Positions 7,082 through 11,572 of a DNA stretch of 11,572 nucleotides are shown here, piece after piece. A program made the position numbers and the translations under genes. The stretch's first letter is position 1. Each line of letters opens with the position of its first letter. Below the pieces are notes generated by a model. The model was not told the DNA's origin, did not search any database, and saw only the letters and a list, made by a program, of their open reading frames with translations. Source of the DNA: Microbacteriaceae bacterium (GTDB lineage: Bacteria > Actinomycetota > Actinomycetes > Actinomycetales > Microbacteriaceae). Location: assembly GCA_025464125.1 (NCBI GenBank), contig JAODLU010000312.1:1-11572 (forward strand). The letters run 5' to 3'.

Positions 7082-7087
7082 CCTCCT
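7082..7087 (-). promoter_or_regulatory. Consensus Shine-Dalgarno AGGAGG deciding the regulator start
   Basis: A perfect AGGAGG sits 4 nt before the GTG at 7077. It supports that start over the upstream TTG at 7101 and suggests good translation of the regulator. Confidence 0.65.
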
Positions 7088-7100
7088 GGCTCACCGACCA

Positions 7101-7129
7101 AGGCTAGGCGGTGTTCGCTGCAGAATCAA
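7101..7129 (-). promoter_or_regulatory. Predicted promoter of the regulator-deoC-ALDH operon
   Basis: On the minus strand TTGATT (7129-7124) and TAGCCT (7106-7101) are separated by 17 nt, matching the housekeeping -35 TTGACA and the actinobacterial -10 TANNNT. The start point would be near 7094, giving a leader of about 17 nt that holds the AGGAGG. The -35 overlaps the TGA of the SRPBCC gene. This makes the deo operon separable from the SRPBCC gene upstream. Confidence 0.5.
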
Positions 7130-7614
7130 CGGATGTTGTCTTTTTCGCTCATATGAGCAAGCGCATGGGCATGTGTGGCTCTCCAGTCGTCCCAGCGCAC
7201 AGGATGCCCGCGCAGCAGCTCCTCGAGCCTGTCGAGTGCGAGCGCCCACCCGATCGCTGCGGAGCCGCGCGCAGCTGCACCCGCGAGCTCGCACACGGTG
7301 AGCCCGAGCACCGTGCCATCGCCGCGCGAACCGCCGGGTACTGCGGCCAGTTCGAAAGCAAAGGAGCCGCGGTTGTCAGTCACAACATGAAGTCTGGTGC
7401 GATGCTCGAAGGCGGTGACGCGCCCTGCAGTCGTGGCTGGATACGAGCCATCCAGCCAGCGGATGCCCACAGCCCCGTCCACGCTGGGCTCGAGCGCGAC
7501 ATCCCCGAGCCACCCCTCAAGCAGTACGGGGTCGATGAGCGCGTCCCAGACGATTATGGGCGCAAGGTCGACCTCTCGCGAGAAGTGCAGATCCGCCCCG
7601 GCCACGAGCGCCAC
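7126..7614 (-). CDS. SRPBCC (START/AHSA1-like) domain protein
   Basis: The 162-aa product shows the AHSA1/SRPBCC pattern: an opening beta-strand (H-F-S-R-E-V-D-L), then P-I-I-V-W-D-A-L-I-D-P at 19-29 with E-G-W-L at 33-36, a run of beta-strands to about residue 110, and a long C-terminal helix (about 115-135) that normally closes a hydrophobic cavity. Such proteins bind hydrophobic ligands or assist other proteins; no catalytic function can be assigned. The start is GTG at 7614 with a poor Shine-Dalgarno; a GTG three codons later is possible. It is divergent from the ROK kinase across only 33 bp and lies 48 bp upstream of the SorC-type regulator on the same strand. The predicted deo promoter overlaps its stop codon, so it may be transcribed both alone and as the first gene of a longer transcript. 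No link to deoxyribose metabolism is evident. Confidence 0.85.
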   Translation of the reverse strand: MALVAGADLHFSREVDLAPIIVWDALIDPVLLEGWLGDVALEPSVDGAVGIRWLDGSYPATTAGRVTAFEHRTRLHVVTDNRGSFAFELAAVPGGSRGDGTVLGLTVCELAGAAARGSAAIGWALALDRLEELLRGHPVRWDDWRATHAHALAHMSEKDNIR

Positions 7615-7635
7615 TCTACGCGGCGACCGGTCGAA

Positions 7636-7641
7636 TAGGCT
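7636..7641 (+). promoter_or_regulatory. -10 element TAGGCT, predicted leaderless start of the ROK gene
   Basis: TAGGCT fits TANNNT and ends 6 nt before the ROK ATG, which puts the expected transcription start on or next to the A of the ATG. There is no Shine-Dalgarno in front of that ATG. No convincing -35 is seen at the expected place. Confidence 0.4.
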
Positions 7642-7647
7642 TGCCGC

Positions 7648-8610
7648 ATGACATCAACGCCTCGCCCAGGAGGCGGCAGCACCACGGCATTCGCCCTGGC
7701 AATGGACCTCGGGGGCACCAAGGTCGAGGCGGCCCTGGTCGATGACACAGGCACCGTCTACCAGCCGAGCAGATTCCGAGCAGCGACCGGGCCGGCCAGC
7801 ACTTCTGCCGGACTGGCTGCCGCGGTCGAGGACGTGATTGTGCGCGCGCTGGCGACGCTCCCCCCTGACGCCCTGATTGTCGGCGTCGGCATCGGGTCGG
7901 CCGGCCCGATCAACGAGGCGGAGGGGCGCGTTTCCCCGCTGAACCTGCCGGCCTGGCGCGAGTATCCGTTGCGGGACCAGGTGATCGCCGCAGTGCCTGG
8001 CATCCCGGTCACCCTTCGCATGGACGGCATCTGCATTGCGCTCGCCGAACACTGGGTCGGGGCAGGCCGGGGCTACGACAATGTCATGGGCATGATCGTG
8101 TCGACGGGCATTGGTGGCGGGCTCATCCTGCACGGCAACACCGTCTCGGGGCCAACAGGCAACGCTGGGCACATCGGGCACGTGGAGGTGGCCGGTTTCG
8201 ATGACCCGTGCCCGTGCGGAGGTGCTGGATGCGTTGAAGCCGTGGCCTCAGGACCCCACACTGTCGCCTGGGCGCGAAGCCGGGGCTGGGGCGGAGCAAC
8301 CGGCGAAGAACTTGGCGAGAGCTACAGGGCCGGCGACCCCATCGCGGCTGCGGCGATCGAACGCTCAGGTCGTGCCATCGGGCAGGCCATTGCCTCGGCG
8401 ACATCCCTGGTCGACCTGGAGCTTGTGGCCATCGGCGGCGGGTTCTCGCATGTCACGCCAGACCTGTTCGACCACATCCGCACTGCAATCGCGAAGCGCT
8501 GGCAGTTCGGTTTCGTCACCAAGGTGAAGGTGGTGCCATCAGGGCTATCGAGCGATGGACCCCTCGTCGGCGCTGCGGCACTCGTGCATCGGGCCAGCTT
8601 CGTCGGCTGA
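7648..8610 (+). CDS. ROK-family sugar kinase
   Basis: The 320-aa protein is a ROK kinase, ATP-dependent on a hexose or amino sugar. It has the phosphate-binding motif D-L-G-G-T-K at 20-25, the catalytic Asp126 in R-M-D-G, S-T-G-I-G-G-G at 152-158, the zinc site formed by His178 and C-P-C-G-G-A-G-C (Cys188, Cys190, Cys195), followed by V-E-A-V-A-S-G, and A-I-G-G-G-F at 261-266. There is no N-terminal helix-turn-helix, so it is an enzyme and not a NagC/Mlc-type repressor. Two signature positions are unusual: D-G replaces the common D-A-N after the catalytic Asp, and H-I-G-H (175-178) replaces the E-x-G-H of typical glucokinases, so I do not assign glucose. The ATG at 7648 is probably leaderless; ATG at 7702 is an internal alternative just before D-L-G-G-T-K. 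It is divergent from the SRPBCC gene and convergent with the MFS gene, so it is likely transcribed alone. Confidence 0.93.
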   Translation: MTSTPRPGGGSTTAFALAMDLGGTKVEAALVDDTGTVYQPSRFRAATGPASTSAGLAAAVEDVIVRALATLPPDALIVGVGIGSAGPINEAEGRVSPLNLPAWREYPLRDQVIAAVPGIPVTLRMDGICIALAEHWVGAGRGYDNVMGMIVSTGIGGGLILHGNTVSGPTGNAGHIGHVEVAGFDDPCPCGGAGCVEAVASGPHTVAWARSRGWGGATGEELGESYRAGDPIAAAAIERSGRAIGQAIASATSLVDLELVAIGGGFSHVTPDLFDHIRTAIAKRWQFGFVTKVKVVPSGLSSDGPLVGAAALVHRASFVG

Positions 8611-8626
8611 TTCCTGGCCGGGACGC

Positions 8627-9892
8627 TCAGGTAACGACAGGCCGGGCGGCGAGTTCGTCTTCGAGGAAGCGGGGTCTCGCGGCCTTCGCTCCGGCAACGA
8701 AACCTGCACAGCCTGTGACAACCAGCACCACCAGCGGCACCACCCACCCCCCGGTGATGTCATGCAGGATGCCGATCACCAGCGGGCCGAGCGCTCCAAC
8801 CGAGTAGCCGACGCCCTGGGCGAATGAGCTGAGTGCAACCGAGCCCTGATGGGTTCGGGTTCGCACGTTGATGAGGGTCAGGCAGACCGCGAACAGGAGC
8901 GGGCCGCTGCCGGCCATCGCCACCCAGAGCCACGTCAGCGGCACAGGCGCCAACAGCAGGCCGAGGTAGCCGACGATGAAGAAGGAGAGGCCCATGTAGA
9001 TGATCGACCGGATGTGCCCGTATCGCACGATCACCCACGGCAGCAGCAGCCCCCACGGCGCACCGACGAGCGCCAGCAGGGCAAGCAGTGCGCCAGCCTG
9101 CGATGGCGTTGCGTCGGCGCGGTCCCGCACGATCTCAGGGAGCCACGCGAAGAGTGAGTAAATGTGCGCGGAAGAAAGCGCAATGAGGGCGGCAAGAGTC
9201 CACGCTGTTCCCGACCTCCAGATGCGATGCGCGAGCGCCGGCGCAGGCTCTTCGATTTCGGGCGTCTCGTCACCGGCCTCGGTCGAGTCGCGCAAGCGCT
9301 GGCGCTCCCTGCGGTGCTGCAGGAGCACGGAGACCCACGGCACGAGCGCGATGGCGGCCACAGCTGCCCAGACGACCAGTGAGAACCTCCACCCGGCACT
9401 GTCGGCGAGCGGGGCCGCGACAATCGCGGGAATTGCCGAACTGACGCCGAGGAGGGTGACATAGACAGCCGTGACGAGGCCAACCCTGTCGGGAAAGTAG
9501 CGCTTCACCGCCGGTGGCAGCAGCACGTTGCCAACGCCAGCCGCGAGCAGCGCCACGATGCTGCCGAAGACGAGGGATGCCGCACCTGAGGCGATGGCCC
9601 TCAGCACGTGACCAGCCACCAGCACGACTAGGGCGATGACGAGCATCCGCTCCAGGCCCACACGCTTGGCGAGGAATCCGGTGAAGAAACCCGAGATGGC
9701 AAATGCGAGCGGCGGCACTGCTCCGATGATGCCGAGCGTGATGCTGTCGAGCGGAATGTCGCGGCCGATTTGGGCCGTGATAGGAGAAATCGCAGCGACC
9801 CCCGTGCGCAGGTTGAAGGCCACGAGGATGATGCCGATAAGTGCCATGGTGCGGCCAGCCCAGAGCGATCGTCTGGACCCGGCGGTAGTCAT
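8627..9892 (-). CDS. MFS transporter, CynX/NimT family
   Basis: The 421-aa protein has 12 predicted membrane helices, roughly at 14-36, 50-74, 80-101, 103-127, 137-162, 167-190, 229-254, 263-288, 293-316, 318-342, 352-378 and 381-403, with a charged cytoplasmic loop (191-228) between the two six-helix bundles. The N-L-R-T-G-V-A-A-I-S-P-I segment at the end of helix 1 (27-38) is the hallmark of the CynX/NimT (cyanate/2-nitroimidazole) branch of the major facilitator superfamily. F-x-A-K-R-V-G-L-E-R near 73-82 is the loop 2-3 signature of MFS. The substrate is unknown; family members move small organic anions or toxic compounds. ATG at 9892 has no Shine-Dalgarno, but TATAAG lies 9 nt upstream, which suggests a leaderless message. 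Its stop is 16 bp from that of the ROK gene, with no clear hairpin between, so the two transcripts probably overlap. Confidence 0.92.
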   Translation of the reverse strand: MTTAGSRRSLWAGRTMALIGIILVAFNLRTGVAAISPITAQIGRDIPLDSITLGIIGAVPPLAFAISGFFTGFLAKRVGLERMLVIALVVLVAGHVLRAIASGAASLVFGSIVALLAAGVGNVLLPPAVKRYFPDRVGLVTAVYVTLLGVSSAIPAIVAAPLADSAGWRFSLVVWAAVAAIALVPWVSVLLQHRRERQRLRDSTEAGDETPEIEEPAPALAHRIWRSGTAWTLAALIALSSAHIYSLFAWLPEIVRDRADATPSQAGALLALLALVGAPWGLLLPWVIVRYGHIRSIIYMGLSFFIVGYLGLLLAPVPLTWLWVAMAGSGPLLFAVCLTLINVRTRTHQGSVALSSFAQGVGYSVGALGPLVIGILHDITGGWVVPLVVLVVTGCAGFVAGAKAARPRFLEDELAARPVVT

Positions 9893-10103
9893 CCATCACA
9901 TCTTATAGACGGCTGTGTGCACTCCTTCCCGCCTGTGTGACCGTGTTAGTGTGTTTCAGTCGGGCTACACAATCCCGACGGCAGTCTGCGGTTCTGCTAC
10001 CCATTAGCTTGTACCTCTGCTGATGACCGAGCTCGCCACTTTGCTCGTCGCATAACCGCTCCGAAGAGACCGCCTACGACAATGACGTTGAAGGAATTTC
10101 ACT
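9893..10103. promoter_or_regulatory. Divergent intergenic region with an inverted repeat
   Basis: This 211-bp gap must hold the promoters of both the MFS gene and the flavoprotein gene. An inverted repeat GTCGGG / CCCGAC with a 9-nt centre lies at 9959-9979, and CTGTGTG occurs twice (near 9913 and 9932). A clear -35/-10 pair for the plus-strand gene was not found; TAGCTT at 10005-10010 is a weak -10 candidate. The end of the region carries AAGGA (10091-10095), the Shine-Dalgarno of the plus-strand gene, 8 nt before its ATG. Confidence 0.45.
9902..9907 (-). promoter_or_regulatory. -10 element TATAAG for the MFS gene, probable leaderless transcript
   Basis: TATAAG on the minus strand (5 of 6 to TATAAT) places the transcription start near 9895, within a few bases of the ATG at 9892. 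The -35 position is GGGAAG, not a consensus hexamer. An out-of-frame ATG at 9896 could compete for initiation. Confidence 0.4.
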
Positions 10104-11309
10104 ATGACTCGTACCACTGTCAAGCCGGGGCCAATCGCTGACGCGCTGGCCAAATACGGTCCGATCCTCGACCGCGAAGGTGCAGAGGGCGCGCGGCTCG
10201 GCCGACTCACCGATGTAGCCGTTGAGGCCTTCATCGCCGGCAACTTCACGGGCACTTCCATCCCGAAGGAATTCGGCGGCTACGGCGAAGACAGCTACGC
10301 CGAGTGGGCTCGTGTTGTCGAAGAGGTGTCCCGCAACGATGGTGCCTCAGGATGGTGCCTCCAGGCGCTGAGCGGAAACTCAGGCCTCTTCATCGCCGGC
10401 CTCTCCGACGAGGGCGTCAAGAAGATGTTCGCCGGTCCGGTGCTGCCACGCACCGCTGGCATGGCGGGCCCCCGCGGCAAGGCCGTCAGGGTCGAAGGCG
10501 GCTTCATGGTCGAGGGCAAGCACCAGTTCGCCTCAGGCTCGAGCCTCGCCACACACTTCATCGCGGGAAGCATCGTCTACGAGAACGACAAGCCGGTAAT
10601 GCTGGACAACGGCGCACCGGAGATCATCGCAATCACGATGCCGAAAGACCAGGTGCGCAACACCGGCAACTGGGATGTCATCGGCCTCCAGGCCTCAGCC
10701 AGCGTCGACTACGAGATCGGCCCGGTCTTCGTGCCGGACGACCAGGTAGTTCACCTGAACCCGTGGCCCGACCCCGTGCAGCGCGGTTCGCACTCCATGC
10801 GCATGGGCTTCTCCGTGCGTGCCATCGGCGGCCACACCCCGGTTATCCTCGGAATCGCCCAGCGCTCGCTGGAGGAGATCGCGAAGCTCGCGCCAACCCG
10901 CCAGCGCAAAGACGGCCCGTACCCCGCAGTGGGCGACCAGCCGCACTTCCTGCACGAGCTCGCCCTGCGCGAGGCCGAGCTGCACTCCGTGCGTCTCGCC
11001 ATGCTCGACTACTACGAGCAGGTCGACGACTTCGCGGACAACACAACGGGGCCAGTCGGCCAGGAGTGGGGCGACCGTGCGCAGCAGCTTGGCCGCTACG
11101 CACACGACATCGCAATCAAGGCGGTCGACTTCGCGTACGAGTGGTCAGGCTCCGCGGGTCTTCGCCAGGGTAACGTCATCGGGCGCAACTTCCTCAGCCT
11201 GCACGCGATCAACCAGCACATCATCGCTGACCGCTACACGCTGATCGACGGGTCGCGCACGGTTATCGCGGAACTCGCTGCGAGCACTGCGGCGTTCTAC
11301 GCGGCCTGA
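10104..11309 (+). CDS. Acyl-CoA-dehydrogenase-fold flavoprotein, probable flavin-dependent monooxygenase (HsaA/DszC-like)
   Basis: The 401-aa protein has the three-part acyl-CoA dehydrogenase fold: helical N-terminal part (about 1-115, with S-R-N-D-G-A-S-G-W-C at 76-85), beta middle part (about 116-225, with G-K-H-Q-F-A-S-G at 138-145 and G-N-W-D-V-I-G-L near 188-195), and a helical C-terminal part like Acyl-CoA_dh_2 (about 235-400, with R-N-F-L-S-L-H-A-I-N-Q-H at 361-372). The S-G-W segment, the G-x-W-x-x-x-G-L segment and the R-x-x-x-x-x-H pattern are those of group D flavin monooxygenases such as HsaA and DszC. The Glu base of true acyl-CoA dehydrogenases is not apparent. Such enzymes use reduced flavin from a separate reductase and O2; no reductase is in the window, and the substrate is unknown. 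AAGGA precedes the ATG by 8 nt. It is monocistronic, ending before a strong terminator, and divergent from the MFS transporter, which may handle the same compound (inference). Confidence 0.88.
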   Translation: MTRTTVKPGPIADALAKYGPILDREGAEGARLGRLTDVAVEAFIAGNFTGTSIPKEFGGYGEDSYAEWARVVEEVSRNDGASGWCLQALSGNSGLFIAGLSDEGVKKMFAGPVLPRTAGMAGPRGKAVRVEGGFMVEGKHQFASGSSLATHFIAGSIVYENDKPVMLDNGAPEIIAITMPKDQVRNTGNWDVIGLQASASVDYEIGPVFVPDDQVVHLNPWPDPVQRGSHSMRMGFSVRAIGGHTPVILGIAQRSLEEIAKLAPTRQRKDGPYPAVGDQPHFLHELALREAELHSVRLAMLDYYEQVDDFADNTTGPVGQEWGDRAQQLGRYAHDIAIKAVDFAYEWSGSAGLRQGNVIGRNFLSLHAINQHIIADRYTLIDGSRTVIAELAASTAAFYAA

Positions 11310-11329
11310 TTCGCCGTAGCGCAAGCATA

Positions 11330-11367
11330 GAAGAAGGGACCCGGCCAACTGGCCGGGTCCCTTCTTC
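11330..11367. terminator. Strong bidirectional intrinsic terminator
   Basis: Two perfectly complementary 18-nt arms (11330-11347 and 11350-11367; arm core GGGACCCGGCCA) enclose a 2-nt centre, so the loop will open to about 4-6 nt. The outer stem is GAAGAAGGG / CCCTTCTTC, giving T-rich 3' ends in both directions, though without a long uninterrupted U tract. It lies between the convergent flavoprotein gene and the right-edge gene, 20 bp after the first stop and 13 bp from the second. Confidence 0.9.
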
Positions 11368-11380
11368 ATTCACTCGGCCG

Positions 11381-11572
11381 CTACTTCAGCAGCCACGCCT
11401 TCATGTAGTTCTCGGGGTTGCCCTTGAACACACCGCGTGGCATCGATGCAGCATTCGACTTATCGGCGACGTACACCGATCCGTGGGGCTGCGGGTCGAA
11501 CTTGTCACCAACGCTGAGGTGCGCGAAGATATCTGTCGCATCCCAGTAGGCACCCTGTGAGTCCGGCCCGAC
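11381..11572 (-). CDS. Unidentified protein, C-terminal 63 residues (cut by window edge)
   Basis: An open frame enters from the right edge and ends in TAG at 11383-11381. It stays open over its 64 codons, shows GC-rich third positions like its neighbours, and ends 13 bp from the bidirectional terminator. The visible tail contains G-A-Y-W-D-A-T-D-I-F, then D-P-Q-P-H-G-S-V-Y-V-A-D-K, and closes with N-P-E-N-Y-M-K-A-W-L-L-K. I do not recognise the family from this piece. It is soluble in character, with no membrane segment in the part seen. Confidence 0.7.
   Translation of the reverse strand, partial: VGPDSQGAYWDATDIFAHLSVGDKFDPQPHGSVYVADKSNAASMPRGVFKGNPENYMKAWLLK

Noticed and set aside
6232..7107. 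Open frame of 291 codons on the plus strand opposite the SorC-type regulator
   Set aside because: The opposite strand encodes a complete regulator with a recognisable HTH and effector domain and a good Shine-Dalgarno; the plus frame resembles nothing.
7108..7125. Operator for the SorC-type regulator within the deo promoter spacer (TTC ... CTGCAG ... GAA)
   Set aside because: The symmetry extends over only a few pairs when aligned on one centre, so it cannot be told from chance.
8605..8640. Terminator between the convergent ROK and MFS genes
   Set aside because: Only 16 bp separate the stops. GGCCGGG is repeated nearby, but as a direct, not an inverted, repeat, so no hairpin is supported.
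10304..11173. Open frame of 289 codons in another plus frame of the flavoprotein gene
   Set aside because: It is extremely Arg/Pro/Gly rich and nested wholly in a gene with clear family motifs.
1..11572. tRNA, rRNA, CRISPR array, insertion sequence, prophage or defence genes
   Set aside because: No cloverleaf-like sequence, regular spaced repeats, transposase motifs or terminal inverted repeats were seen; the window reads as ordinary metabolic chromosome.

Overview
The window comes from a high-GC actinobacterium. The GC-rich third codon positions, frequent GTG starts, TANNNT-type -10 elements lying almost on start codons, and the protein families present (SDR-DUF2867, CynX-type MFS, long-form DeoC) fit Microbacteriaceae or a close relative. 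That placement is inferred from sequence character, not from a search.

Region 1 (1-7614, all minus strand). Transcription runs from high to low coordinates: a START/SRPBCC-type protein (7614-7126), a SorC-type sugar-responsive regulator (7077-6136), deoxyribose-phosphate aldolase deoC (6139-5111), a full-length catalytic aldehyde dehydrogenase (5106-3631), a half-length aldehyde dehydrogenase homologue without catalytic residues (3634-2780), an SDR-DUF2867 protein (2736-1258), a membrane-anchored glycerophosphodiester phosphodiesterase (1157-246) and the N-terminal part of an SGNH hydrolase (198-1). The regulator, deoC and the two dehydrogenase genes are joined by ATGA overlaps or a 4-nt gap and look like one translationally coupled operon. 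A good promoter candidate (TTGATT, 17 nt, TAGCCT) lies just upstream. DeoC splits deoxyribose 5-phosphate into glyceraldehyde 3-phosphate and acetaldehyde, and the dehydrogenase would oxidise the acetaldehyde, so the operon looks like deoxynucleoside or DNA-sugar catabolism with aldehyde removal.

The most notable object is the dehydrogenase pair. A complete ALDH (491 aa) followed by a half ALDH (284 aa) reproduces, as two overlapping genes, the architecture of the single-chain ALDH16 family: a catalytic ALDH plus a C-terminal truncated pseudo-ALDH domain. I propose a natural split ALDH16 whose pseudoenzyme half acts as a structural subunit.

Region 2 (7648-9892). A zinc-motif ROK-family sugar kinase (plus strand) is divergent from the SRPBCC gene across 33 bp and probably translated from a leaderless mRNA. 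It converges on a CynX/NimT-type MFS transporter (minus strand).

Region 3 (9893-11572). A 211-bp divergent intergenic region separates the transporter from a 401-aa acyl-CoA-dehydrogenase-fold protein that resembles the two-component flavin monooxygenase branch (HsaA/DszC-like). A very strong bidirectional hairpin terminator follows, then the C-terminal 63 residues of an unidentified minus-strand gene that enters from the right edge.

No tRNA, rRNA, CRISPR array, insertion sequence or prophage gene is visible. No stretch above 300 bases lacks a gene.
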